NCBI RefSeq assembly: GCF_008802365.1
Contig: NZ_VZQZ01000001.1
Span: 186,001-250,000, forward strand
Origin: Oryzomonas japonica
GTDB taxonomy: Bacteria > Desulfobacterota > Desulfuromonadia > Geobacterales > Pseudopelobacteraceae
Direction of reading: 5' to 3'
Length of the DNA stretch: 64,000 nt
Below the pieces are notes generated by a model. That model did not search any database, was not told the origin of the DNA, and worked only from the letters and a program-made list of their open reading frames with translations. Below are positions 25,969 to 33,889 of the stretch, one piece after another (the stretch's first letter is position 1; every line of letters begins with the position of its first letter). Made by a program: the position numbers and the translations under genes.

Positions 25969-27822
25969 TTAGTGGGCGCCGTTCCCAAAGGCGAGGATCA
26001 TGAGCAGCAGCAGGCTGATGCCGATGAAGAGGGCGGTAAAGCCGAACCCTTTGACCAGGAAGTCATAGGCCACGCCGCTGGTCTTCTTGCAGGCGTACTG
26101 TTCGATGATGCCCAACTCCTCGTAACGCTTCCACTGATCGCCGCGCTCCTCAAGCATCTCTTCCTTGCCGATCTGGCCATTGAAGATGACGAAGTCCATG
26201 GGGAACTTCTCCGGACGGCCATGGGTGTTGAAGAAGTGGACCGTGAAGATGAAGCCGGTTGCCAGGAGGGCCTCGTCAGAGTGGACGATGGTCGCTACGT
26301 TGAACACCCAGCCGGGCAGGAACAGGCCGAAGAATTCCGGGAACCAGAGCATCAGGCCCGATCCGCCGATGGCGAACATACCCCAGAAGACCGCGAGAAA
26401 GTCAAACTTTTCCCAGTAGGTCCAGCGCTCGAAGGTTGGCTTCGGCCCTTTGAAAAAGAACCATTTCAACATCGCGCCGACATCCTTGATGTCACGCAGA
26501 TTGGGGCAGAGCGAGTCAGGGCCGAACAGGCGCTGGATCGGATTCCCCTGTATACCCTTCTTGAAGAAGAGGAAATTGATGCTCATGACGATCGCCATGC
26601 CGAAATAGACGAAGGTGATGCCGGCGCAGATCCGGTGGATGAAGCCGGCATGGGCCGAACCGCCGTAGAGATTCATCAGGGAGATGGCCCAGTGCTGGGT
26701 GCTGAACTTGAGCGGCAGGCCGGTCAGGGAGAGCCCCAGGAAGCTGGTGATCACCAGGATGTGCATGAAGATATGGATACGGTTGAAACGACGGTACTGT
26801 TTGTGGGCTTCCGGTACGACATGGTGGTATTCGCCGCTGGCCAGTTTGGCCGCTTTTTCCCTGTTTTCCACGAAGCCGCGGAACATCCAAAGCAGGGTGT
26901 GAATCCAGAAGACAGTAAAGGTGCCCAGCAGCAGACCGGTCATTCCGAGGAAGGTGTAGTACAGGATCGGATACTTCTCCCGGTCGGTATGCTCACCATG
27001 GGCATAGAACTTGGTAAAGAGCGTGGTCGCCTTGGCGTGGCACTTGGCGCAGGTGTTTACCAGGTTGGCCGGATTGACGCTTGAGTTGGGGTCATCCTTG
27101 GGGAGCACCGAGTGTCCCGTATGGCAGTCGGCGCAGCCCGCGACCTTTTCGGGGAAACCGAGGCGGTAGTTCTTGCCGTGGTAGCTCTCCATGTAGGTCT
27201 TGACGGCAACGTTGAAGACGTTGTTGCGCTTCATCATCTCTTCGTTGCTGTGACATTTCAGGCAGACCTTGGTGTGGAATTCCCGGTTGGAACGGCTCTT
27301 GGGATCTCCCAGGGGTTTGATCTCGTGCAGGCCATGGCAATCATTGCAGGCGGCGGAGTCCTCATTGCCGGCGGCAACCGCCTTGCCGTGGACCGATTTC
27401 TGGTAGACCGACTCCTTGTCGTGGCACTGGACACATTTGGCGACGACGAGGCGCTTGTCGTTCTTCCAGTACTTGTGGACGTGGATATCGGTATGGCAGT
27501 CGGCACACATGACACCCTTGGCAATGTGGACGCTGGCATAATGTTCGGCGTTCTGCTTTTTATGGCAGCGCTCGCACTGGACCTTCTGGACCTTGATCTC
27601 TTTTCTCATGTGCTTGGCGAGATCGGTGATATCCACATGGCAACTGGTACAGGCATTTTTGCCATGGACCGACTCGGCAAACGCCCGCACGGAAATCTTG
27701 TCACCGTGGCAGCCCAGACAGGTGGCCGGGTCGATCGCCATTCCCTGCTGGGCCAGCGACGGACCGACCCAGACCATTAGCAGCATCAGAAACGGCAGCA
27801 TACGACAGAAAACAAACTGCAT
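25969..27822 (-). CDS. Membrane cytochrome with nine c-type haems and a b-type domain (CbcL-like)
   Basis: ATG 27822 follows GGAGG by nine bases (617 residues). A signal peptide (about 1-24, ending SLAQQ) precedes nine CXXCH sites: CLGCH, CTSCH, CERCH, CADCH, CVQCH, CNDCH, CLKCH, CADCH and CAKCH (about residues 30-270). The second half has about five membrane segments with spaced histidines (FWIHTLLWMFRG, HIFMHILVITS, AGFIHRICAG, VHFFNTHGRP), the pattern of diheme HydC/FdnI-type cytochrome b. CbcL of Geobacter sulfurreducens has this same fusion and oxidises menaquinol at low potential. The identification is by architecture. An inverted repeat lies 40 bases upstream of the start. Confidence 0.87.
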   Translation of the reverse strand: MQFVFCRMLPFLMLLMVWVGPSLAQQGMAIDPATCLGCHGDKISVRAFAESVHGKNACTSCHVDITDLAKHMRKEIKVQKVQCERCHKKQNAEHYASVHIAKGVMCADCHTDIHVHKYWKNDKRLVVAKCVQCHDKESVYQKSVHGKAVAAGNEDSAACNDCHGLHEIKPLGDPKSRSNREFHTKVCLKCHSNEEMMKRNNVFNVAVKTYMESYHGKNYRLGFPEKVAGCADCHTGHSVLPKDDPNSSVNPANLVNTCAKCHAKATTLFTKFYAHGEHTDREKYPILYYTFLGMTGLLLGTFTVFWIHTLLWMFRGFVENREKAAKLASGEYHHVVPEAHKQYRRFNRIHIFMHILVITSFLGLSLTGLPLKFSTQHWAISLMNLYGGSAHAGFIHRICAGITFVYFGMAIVMSINFLFFKKGIQGNPIQRLFGPDSLCPNLRDIKDVGAMLKWFFFKGPKPTFERWTYWEKFDFLAVFWGMFAIGGSGLMLWFPEFFGLFLPGWVFNVATIVHSDEALLATGFIFTVHFFNTHGRPEKFPMDFVIFNGQIGKEEMLEERGDQWKRYEELGIIEQYACKKTSGVAYDFLVKGFGFTALFIGISLLLLMILAFGNGAH

Positions 27823-28139
27823 AACAGTGCTCCTCCATACCAATAGGGTGTAATGAAGATGGGTGTATAAATTTAATATACACTACACAACAGAAAGTTC
27901 TAAATCAACGAAAATTGAATACTGCATACACACTTTCTGAACGGATGCAGCGAATAAAGAAGATGAAATTACAACAGGATAAAGGAGGTCCCCAACATCT
28001 GCATTAACGGTGCCCACGTAAATCACGACTCATGACGGCAACTTCCGTTGCGGCATCCCGGTCGTGCCCTTGCCCATGCGCCGGGTCACCGGCCGACGGA
28101 TGGCGTCAATGTATACCTAACCTCCCGAATTTACGACCC
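27823..28139. other. Intergenic region between divergent cytochrome and aminotransferase genes
   Basis: The 317 bases between the cytochrome start and the aminotransferase promoter are AT-rich in the first half. They include the inverted repeat at 27863-27883 and a related GTGTATG on the minus strand near 27925. I find no coding frame and no RNA gene. Confidence 0.4.
27863..27883. promoter_or_regulatory. Inverted repeat, candidate operator for the cytochrome gene
   Basis: GTGTATA and TATACAC flank seven A/T bases in a perfect dyad, 40 bases upstream of the cytochrome start on the minus strand. This is the size and position of a dimeric repressor or activator site. No factor can be named. Confidence 0.4.
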
Positions 28140-28190
28140 TTGGCAATGCTGTGCCCTTGACTTTGCCAAGTGCTTTTGTTAGCTTGCCAA
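28140..28190 (+). promoter_or_regulatory. Promoter with three TTGGCAA/TTGCCAA elements
   Basis: TTGACT (28157-28162), a 17-base spacer and TAGCTT (28180-28185) form a promoter candidate upstream of the aminotransferase. Heptamers TTGGCAA (28140-28146), TTGCCAA (28163-28169) and TTGCCAA (28184-28190) surround it, the first inverted relative to the others. They look like an operator array. Confidence 0.4.
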
Positions 28191-28262
28191 AGTAACATCT
28201 CGGTTCGTCGAAAAAACTCTGCCGCTGAACATAGCTTCAGGGCAAATCCGGAGTGCCTCACC

Positions 28263-29336
28263 ATGTACAAAAAACTCTTTATCCCCGGCCCCGTGCCGGT
28301 CCATCCCGACATCCTCGCCGCCATGGCGACCCCCATGATCGGTCACCGCACGAAGGAATATGCCGAAATGCATGAACGGGTGACCTCGGGCCTGCAAAAG
28401 ATCCTGGCCACGGAAGGGAAGGTCTTCCTGGCCACCTCCAGCGCCTTCGGGGTCATGGAGGGGGCCATTCGCAATCTGGTGGGAAAACGGTGCGCCAACT
28501 TCTGCAACGGCGCCTTCTCGGACAAGTGGCACAATGTCACCCTCCGCTGCGGCAAACAGGCCGATGCCATCCGGTTCGACTGGGGCAAGCCGGTTACGCC
28601 CGAGGCGGTCGAACAGGCCCTGTCCACCGGCCTGTATGACAGCATGACCATGATCCATAACGAAACCTCGACCGGAGTGATGTCTCCCTTGCCCGAAATC
28701 GCCGAGGTGATGCGCAAATTCCCGGATGTCATGTTCATCGTCGATACGGTTTCCTCCATGAGCGCCTTGAAGATCCCGGTGGATGAACTGGGCATCGACA
28801 GCTGCATCTTCGGGGTGCAAAAGGCCTTTGCCCTGCCGCCGGGTCTGACGATCTTCACCGCCAGCGACAAGGCGCTGCAACGGGCATCGACCATGGAGGG
28901 CCGCGGCTATTACTTCGATTTTACGGAGTTTGCCGCCAACGACGCCAAACACAACACCCCCTCCACACCCTGCATTTCCCAGATCTTCGCCATGGACCGC
29001 CAGTTGGAGCGAATCTTTGCCGAAGGGTTGGAGACGCGCTGGGCGCGCCACCGGGACATGGCCGAGTATGCCCGCCAATGGTTGACCGACCGCGGTTTCG
29101 GACTTTTCCCCGACCGGGAATACTGTTCGCTCACCCTGACCTGCGCCCGCAACAGTCGCGGCGTCGATCTGGCCGGATTGAAAAAGGGACTGGCCGAAAT
29201 AGGCTTTGCCTTTGACGACGGCTATGGCAAAATTAAGGGTGAGACCTTCCGTATCGCCCATATGGGGGACATGACCCGCCACGACCTGGAGGAACTCTTT
29301 AGCGCCATTATCAGCATTATGCCCGACCTGGCCTGA
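28263..29336 (+). CDS. Class V aminotransferase (serine-pyruvate / alanine-glyoxylate type)
   Basis: The start ATG 28263 has GGAG nine bases upstream; the longer frame from 28170 runs through the promoter. The 357-residue protein has the family's N-terminal PGPVPVHPDILAAM, SSAFGVMEGAIRN for PLP phosphate binding, D161 in MFIVDTVSSM and the PLP lysine K187 in GVQKAFALPPG. It transfers an amino group between serine or alanine and a keto acid such as glyoxylate or pyruvate. Serine-pyruvate aminotransferase is the best guess. It is followed by a small zinc-ribbon gene and precedes a redox gene group. Confidence 0.9.
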   Translation: MYKKLFIPGPVPVHPDILAAMATPMIGHRTKEYAEMHERVTSGLQKILATEGKVFLATSSAFGVMEGAIRNLVGKRCANFCNGAFSDKWHNVTLRCGKQADAIRFDWGKPVTPEAVEQALSTGLYDSMTMIHNETSTGVMSPLPEIAEVMRKFPDVMFIVDTVSSMSALKIPVDELGIDSCIFGVQKAFALPPGLTIFTASDKALQRASTMEGRGYYFDFTEFAANDAKHNTPSTPCISQIFAMDRQLERIFAEGLETRWARHRDMAEYARQWLTDRGFGLFPDREYCSLTLTCARNSRGVDLAGLKKGLAEIGFAFDDGYGKIKGETFRIAHMGDMTRHDLEELFSAIISIMPDLA

Positions 29337-29390
29337 AATTCGCCCCTTGCGCCGGCCCGGTCCCGCACCGATACACAGGAGGAACATGCC

Positions 29391-29570
29391 ATGAAGTGCC
29401 CAAATTGCGGTAACAGGACATCCTTGAATCTTGACATGCATTCCGGTGGATTTTCTTCCGACGAATCGCCGCTCAAGGAGTGCGGCGTCTGCGGGCTTGT
29501 CTGGCGGGTCAAGACCGAGGCGGGCGAGATGAAGATCGACATCATCAAGCCACCCGACAAGAAAAAATGA
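29391..29570 (+). CDS. Small zinc-ribbon protein
   Basis: ATG 29391 follows AGGAGG by eight bases. The 59-residue product starts MKCPNCGNRTSL and has a second pair CGVCGLVW, giving a CX2C-x24-CX2C zinc ribbon. The C-terminus is basic. It belongs to small zinc-ribbon proteins of unknown role, sometimes DNA- or RNA-binding. It is 54 bases after the aminotransferase, and a hairpin follows at once, so they may share a transcript. Confidence 0.72.
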   Translation: MKCPNCGNRTSLNLDMHSGGFSSDESPLKECGVCGLVWRVKTEAGEMKIDIIKPPDKKK

Positions 29571-29573
29571 AAA

Positions 29574-29595
29574 AAGCCCTCCTGGCGGAGGGCTT
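29574..29595. terminator. Intrinsic terminator, stronger on the minus strand
   Basis: AAGCCCTCC (29574-29582) and GGAGGGCTT (29587-29595) form a nine-base stem with a TGGC loop. On the minus strand a run of T follows, so it fits the end of the rubredoxin-ferredoxin transcript. It also closes the plus-strand zinc-ribbon gene. Confidence 0.75.
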
Positions 29596-29652
29596 GATGG
29601 TGCTGCGTTTTTTTGTGCGATGCCGTCTGGGGCTGACGCTCAGCCCGGCGTA

Positions 29653-29811
29653 CTATTCCTTTTCAAAGGCATCCTTGCCCGCGCCGCACAAGGGGCATGT
29701 CCAGTCGTCGGGCAGGGACTCGAAGGGCGTTCCGGGAGGAACGCCCCGGTCGGGATCTCCCGTGGCGGGATCATAGACATATTGGCAGATGGTGCAGATC
29801 CAACGTTCCAT
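29653..29811 (-). CDS. Rubredoxin
   Basis: The 52-residue protein has two CxxC-type iron knuckles, [10 protein letters not shown] at the start and [12 protein letters not shown] at the end, with the [15 protein letters not shown] core of rubredoxins. It binds one Fe(Cys)4 and carries single electrons in the cytoplasm, for example to oxygen-detoxifying enzymes. AAAGGAG lies eight bases before the ATG at 29811. It is 24 bases downstream of the ferredoxin gene on the same strand and probably in its operon. Confidence 0.95.
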   Translation of the reverse strand: MERWICTICQYVYDPATGDPDRGVPPGTPFESLPDDWTCPLCGAGKDAFEKE

Positions 29812-29835
29812 AGCAATGCTCCTTTGTGATAGAGA

Positions 29836-30021
29836 TTATTCCCAGCTGATACACTGGACGGGACAGCCGTCGATAGCCTGCTGAATATCCTTTTCAGGGG
29901 CGCCGGATGGGGCGAAGCATTCCGCCTTCCCGGAACTGTTGAAGCGAAAGACCTCAGGGCAGGTCGAAATACAGAGACCGCAACTGATGCAACTTTCCTG
30001 ATCCACAACCGGTCGTTTCAT
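29836..30021 (-). CDS. Single-cluster [4Fe-4S] ferredoxin
   Basis: The 61-residue protein has CISCGLCISTCPEVF and the distal GCPVQCI, which gives four cluster-binding cysteines (C-x2-C-x2-C ... C-P) for a single [4Fe-4S], and it lacks the second cluster's full set. GGGAGGGAG precedes the start. It is a soluble low-potential electron carrier. It is upstream of rubredoxin and divergent from the MBL-fold hydrolase. Confidence 0.93.
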   Translation of the reverse strand: MKRPVVDQESCISCGLCISTCPEVFRFNSSGKAECFAPSGAPEKDIQQAIDGCPVQCISWE

Positions 30022-30096
30022 TGGTAACTCCCTCCCGAATCCTGGGGAGGTATTGTAGCAGCTTCAAGACGGATGTCAACCAAGCGGGAGAAAACG

Positions 30097-30720
30097 ATGA
30101 TCTTTGATGCGGTGGTAGTCGGGCCCCTGTCGGTCAACTGCTTCATCCTGGGGTGCGAAGAGACCCGCGAAGGGGTGGTGGTCGATCCGGGCGGCGATGT
30201 GGAGCGTATCATCCAGACGGTTCAACGCCATGGGCTGACGATACGGTATATCATCAACACCCATGGACATTTCGACCATGTCGGCGGCAACCGCGAGGCG
30301 GTGGCGACGTTCAAGGCCCCGCTGCTGATCCACCGGGAGGATGCCCACTTGCTCGGCCTCGTTGCCGAAGTGGGGCGCATGTACGGTATCCAAGGCGAGA
30401 ACTCCCCGGCGGCCGACGGTTTTCTCACCGATGGGATGGAGATCGAGTTCGGGACCCACCGCCTGAAGGTGCTGCATACGCCGGGCCATACCCAGGGCGG
30501 GTGCTGTCTCTATCTGGCCGAAGAGAGCAAAGTCATCACCGGCGACACCCTGTTTGCCGACTCCATCGGCCGGAGCGATCTCCCCGGCGGTTCCCACGAC
30601 CAACTCCTGGCCTCCATCCAAGCCAAGCTCTTTACCCTGCCGGACGATGTGGCCGCCTATCCGGGGCATGGCCCCGAGACCTCCATTGGCCATGAAAAAC
30701 GCCATAACCCCTACTTCTGA
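30097..30720 (+). CDS. MBL-fold hydrolase (glyoxalase II-like)
   Basis: I choose ATG 30097, six bases after GGGAG; an in-frame ATG at 30073 has no such site. The 207-residue protein has the metallo-beta-lactamase signature THGHFDHVGG, plus HTPGHTQGGCC, GDTLFADSIGRSDLPGG and YPGHGPETSIGHEK as metal ligands. It resembles hydroxyacylglutathione-hydrolase family proteins (GloB-like), which hydrolyse thioesters. The substrate is uncertain because organisms of this kind often lack glutathione. It is 13 bases upstream of coaBC and likely co-transcribed. Confidence 0.9.
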   Translation: MIFDAVVVGPLSVNCFILGCEETREGVVVDPGGDVERIIQTVQRHGLTIRYIINTHGHFDHVGGNREAVATFKAPLLIHREDAHLLGLVAEVGRMYGIQGENSPAADGFLTDGMEIEFGTHRLKVLHTPGHTQGGCCLYLAEESKVITGDTLFADSIGRSDLPGGSHDQLLASIQAKLFTLPDDVAAYPGHGPETSIGHEKRHNPYF

Positions 30721-30733
30721 GGACCATGACGAT

Positions 30734-31936
30734 ATGCTGAAGGATACGCGGATTGTACTAGGTGTTACGGGGGGCATTGCCGCCTACAAGGCGGTGGAGT
30801 TGCTGCGTCTTCTAACCAAGGCCGGCGCCCGGGTGCACGTGGTCATGACCCGTTCGGCACAGGAGTTCGTCACCCCCCTGACCTTCCAAACCCTCTCGGC
30901 CAACCCGGTGCACAGCGAACTGTTCAACCTGATCGCCGAGCAGGAGATCGGGCACATCTCCCTGGCCGACCGGGCCGACCTGTTTGTCATTGCCCCGGCC
31001 ACGGCCAACGTGATCGGCAAGATCGCGGGCGGCATCGCCGACGACCTGCTCACCACCACCGTCATGGCGACCAAGGCGCAGGTACTGATCGCCCCGGCCA
31101 TGAACGTCAACATGTACACCAATCCGATCTACCGTGAAAACGAGGACAAGCTGCGCCGGCTCGGCTACCTTTTCGTGGCGCCCGAAACCGGCGCCCTGGC
31201 CTGCGGTTGGGAAGGGGAGGGGAAACTGGCCGCGCCGGAGACGATCTTCGAAGCGGTTGTGGCGGCGCTCAGGCCCGGCGACCTGGAGGGGGTGACCGTC
31301 ATGGTCACGGCCGGTCCAACCCGGGAGGAGATCGATCCGGTCCGTTTCATCAGCAATCACTCGTCGGGCAGGATGGGCTATGCCGTGGCACGGGCCGCCC
31401 GGCAGCGCGGCGCACGGGTGATTCTCGTCAGCGGCCCTACCGGGCTTGCCGCCCCGGCGGGCGTCGAGCGGATCTGCGTGGAAAGCGCCCGCGATATGCA
31501 GGCAGTCGTGATGGAGCATGTCAAGGAATGCATGGTGGTCGTCAAGACCGCGGCGGTGGCCGACTATCGGCCGGCCGAGCGCAAGGGGGACAAGATCAAG
31601 AAGCAGGCGGCCGAGATGACCCTGACGCTGGTCAAAAACCCGGATATCCTGGCGGAACTGGGACGCCTGAAGAAACGTCCGTTCCTGGTGGGCTTTGCCG
31701 CGGAGACCTCCCGCCTGGAGGAGTACGCCGCCCAAAAGCTTGCGGAAAAGAATCTGGATATGATCGTGGCCAACGACGTCAGCCTGGGGGATGCCGGTTT
31801 CAATGTGGACACCAACCGGGCGCTCTTCCTCTTCAGGGACGGCTCCCGCCAGGAATGCCCCCTGATGTCCAAGGATGAACTGGCCAACCGCATCCTGGAC
31901 CAGATCGCCTCACGTCTCCCCGCCCAGCGGCGGTAG
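30734..31936 (+). CDS. coaBC: Phosphopantothenoylcysteine decarboxylase / phosphopantothenate-cysteine ligase
   Basis: The start ATG 30734 lies ten bases after GAGGA, giving 400 residues. The N-terminal CoaC half has GVTGGIAAYKAVELLRLL, HISLADRADL and the flavin/active-site PAMNVNMY with CGWEGEGKLA. The C-terminal CoaB half has VMVTAGPTREEIDPVRF, SSGRMGY and KTAAVADYRP. The bifunctional enzyme ligates cysteine to phosphopantothenate and decarboxylates the product in coenzyme A synthesis. Length and motif order are typical. It follows the MBL-fold gene and ends 16 bases before a convergent gene. Confidence 0.96.
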   Translation: MLKDTRIVLGVTGGIAAYKAVELLRLLTKAGARVHVVMTRSAQEFVTPLTFQTLSANPVHSELFNLIAEQEIGHISLADRADLFVIAPATANVIGKIAGGIADDLLTTTVMATKAQVLIAPAMNVNMYTNPIYRENEDKLRRLGYLFVAPETGALACGWEGEGKLAAPETIFEAVVAALRPGDLEGVTVMVTAGPTREEIDPVRFISNHSSGRMGYAVARAARQRGARVILVSGPTGLAAPAGVERICVESARDMQAVVMEHVKECMVVVKTAAVADYRPAERKGDKIKKQAAEMTLTLVKNPDILAELGRLKKRPFLVGFAAETSRLEEYAAQKLAEKNLDMIVANDVSLGDAGFNVDTNRALFLFRDGSRQECPLMSKDELANRILDQIASRLPAQRR

Positions 31937-31952
31937 GTCAGGTCCGCGCCAC

Positions 31953-32861
31953 TCACCCCCGGTACAATTCCTTCAGCAGTTCCGGTTTGTGCAGCGCCTG
32001 CCGCAGTTTGTGCTTTAGCAAATCCACCTGTTCCAGGCCATCGGCCTTGGAGATCCGCCCATTTTTATAGAGGAGCCGCAGGTTCTTCCGCAGGGCATCC
32101 GCAGCAGCCAGAGCTTTTTCCCCCGTCGGGTCCGTCATCAGGCATTCCGATTCTTCGGGATGGTGGAGAAAATCAAAGACCGCCTCCTCGGTCAGGGTCA
32201 TGTATTCATCCCGATCGCTCTCCGCCAGGGTGTAGCGGGAGTTGTCCGACAGGGTCTGCATGACCTTCTGCCATTTTTCCAGACGCGACAGGAGCATGAT
32301 GGAGTTGAAGATGCGCTTGTTGGTGCCGAAGGAGAAGAGGGTGTTGGTCAGAACGCTGCGCAGCATGGCGTCGTTGGCGTGCTGGTCGGAGCGGCAGATT
32401 TCCCGCGCCCGCTCCCAGACCGCCTTGTCCGCAAAGGTCTCGAACCGCATCTCCCAGTAGGTATGTTTCATGGTCACCGAGGCGAATGAGCGCATGATCT
32501 TGTAGGGAACGAAATAATTGTGGGCAATGCCGTCCGCCGCCAGGTGGGAGAGGTAGCCGTAGGCGCAGGCCTTTTCGCCGTCGCTGTGGGCCGCCTGCAG
32601 CACCTTCTGCCCGATGCGCCAGCGGTGGCAGTTGAGCAGGTAATGGGTATATTTCTTCCCCACGATGATGTCGGCCGCGATACAGCCGTAGAGGTAGTCG
32701 CGGGGGTATGCCCCCAGAACCGCCCCAATGGCGGGGGGCAGGGTGTCGAGGGCGGACAGCACGCTCAGGCCCGCCTGGAGATGGATGCCGCCGCCCCAGG
32801 CGTGAGCCGCATCGGGGACGAGCACACCGCAGATGGTCAGCAACAACACGAATGGAAACAT
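31953..32861 (-). CDS. Secreted zinc-dependent phospholipase C-like protein
   Basis: The 302-residue protein has a signal peptide (about 1-22, cleaving near AAHA) and then WGGGIHLQ. N-terminal Trp and early His are zinc ligands in the phospholipase C/P1 nuclease group. Further candidate ligands are in GYLSHLAADGIAHNYF, where the H-x3-D-x3-H spacing fits. No other domain is seen. The gene could encode a phospholipase, but the fold is also used by uncharacterised zinc hydrolases, so activity is unproven. A start at 32861 has AAAGAGG very close upstream. It diverges from the uracil-DNA glycosylase gene. Confidence 0.75.
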   Translation of the reverse strand: MFPFVLLLTICGVLVPDAAHAWGGGIHLQAGLSVLSALDTLPPAIGAVLGAYPRDYLYGCIAADIIVGKKYTHYLLNCHRWRIGQKVLQAAHSDGEKACAYGYLSHLAADGIAHNYFVPYKIMRSFASVTMKHTYWEMRFETFADKAVWERAREICRSDQHANDAMLRSVLTNTLFSFGTNKRIFNSIMLLSRLEKWQKVMQTLSDNSRYTLAESDRDEYMTLTEEAVFDFLHHPEESECLMTDPTGEKALAAADALRKNLRLLYKNGRISKADGLEQVDLLKHKLRQALHKPELLKELYRG

Positions 32862-32967
32862 GGCCTCTTTCGCTTTGACATGGCTTTGAAGGAACTGGTA
32901 CAGTTCAAAAAGTATACCACGATAATGCTACCCCAGAATGGGGAATGATACAACACAAGGGATAGTA

Positions 32968-33744
32968 ATGGCTCAATCGTTCAAGGCAGTGGCGGCATCG
33001 TCCCTGCGGGAATACCTGTTGACCATTCAGGAAAGCGGCCTGGACGGTCTTCCTGTCGCCGCGCCCCCTGCAACGATGCCGCAAACGGCAGCGGTACCGC
33101 AGACGGTTGCGGCATCACCGGCAGCGGCAGAGAGCGGAGAGCCGCCCCACGACCAGAAGCATGAATCCCTGGAAAAGATCCGGAAAAGCCTGGGTGACTG
33201 CCAACGCTGCAAGCTGGCGAAGGGGAGGCAGAATCTGGTGTTTGGCGTGGGCAACCCCCAGGCGCGGCTGGTGTTTGTGGGAGAGGGGCCGGGGGGTGAC
33301 GAGGACCGGCAGGGGGAGCCGTTCGTGGGTGAGGCCGGGCAGGTCCTGAACCGCATCATCACCGCCATGGGGCTCGAGCGGGAGGACGTGTATATCTGCA
33401 ACGTCGTCAAGTGCCGTCCGCCCGACAACCGTGACCCGGAGGCGGACGAGATTGCCGCCTGCGCCCCGTTCCTCCTGCGGCAGTTGCAATCGGTCCAGCC
33501 CGAGGTGGTCGTGGCGCTGGGCAGGTTCGCCGCCCAGACCCTGCTGGGCACCAAGGAGGCGATCTCAAAGCTGCGCGGCAAGTTCTGCGATTACCACGGC
33601 GTGCCGGTCATGCCGACCTATCACCCCTCCTACCTGTTGCGCAACCGGGGCGATTCGGGGCCTTTCTGGGAGGTCTGGGAGGACATGACCCAGGTGCTGC
33701 GGCTCCTGAAGCTGCCGGTGCCGGAGAAATCGCGAAAAAAGTAG
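32968..33744 (+). CDS. Uracil-DNA glycosylase, family 4 (Fe-S)
   Basis: I choose ATG 32968, six bases after AAGGG, giving 258 residues; an ATG at 32938 in frame has no site. An Ala/Pro-rich N-terminal extension (about 15-75) precedes the catalytic domain. The iron-sulfur cysteines are in [13 protein letters not shown] and later [13 protein letters not shown]...CAPF. The uracil-binding motif [17 protein letters not shown] and the final YHPSYLL are typical of family 4. It removes uracil from DNA during base excision repair. The long Ala/Pro linker is common in Geobacter homologues. Confidence 0.93.
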   Translation: MAQSFKAVAASSLREYLLTIQESGLDGLPVAAPPATMPQTAAVPQTVAASPAAAESGEPPHDQKHESLEKIRKSLGDCQRCKLAKGRQNLVFGVGNPQARLVFVGEGPGGDEDRQGEPFVGEAGQVLNRIITAMGLEREDVYICNVVKCRPPDNRDPEADEIAACAPFLLRQLQSVQPEVVVALGRFAAQTLLGTKEAISKLRGKFCDYHGVPVMPTYHPSYLLRNRGDSGPFWEVWEDMTQVLRLLKLPVPEKSRKK

Positions 33745-33764
33745 GCGTTAGACTTATTGCCAAT

Positions 33765-33884
33765 TGCACCAAGGGCGACCCGTTGGGATCGCCCCTACGT
33801 TTTATTGGATTTGCATCTGGCACATGTAGGTCAATATATATTTCCGTAGGGGCGACGCCAACGGCTCGCCCGCCTTTCGGTGCA
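33765..33884. repeat. Palindromic intergenic repeat element (REP/MITE-like)
   Basis: About 120 bases with inverted ends. TGCACCAAGGGCGAC continues through CCGTTGG to TCGCCCCTACG (33765-33799). The complement of the right end (33845-33884) reads TGCACCGAAAGGCGGGCGA, then CCGTTGGCG and CGCCCCTACG. The internal part is AT-rich. Such palindromes recur in many bacterial genomes. It separates the convergent UDG and NlpC/P60 genes and could act as a terminator. Confidence 0.6.
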
Positions 33885-33889
33885 ATATG

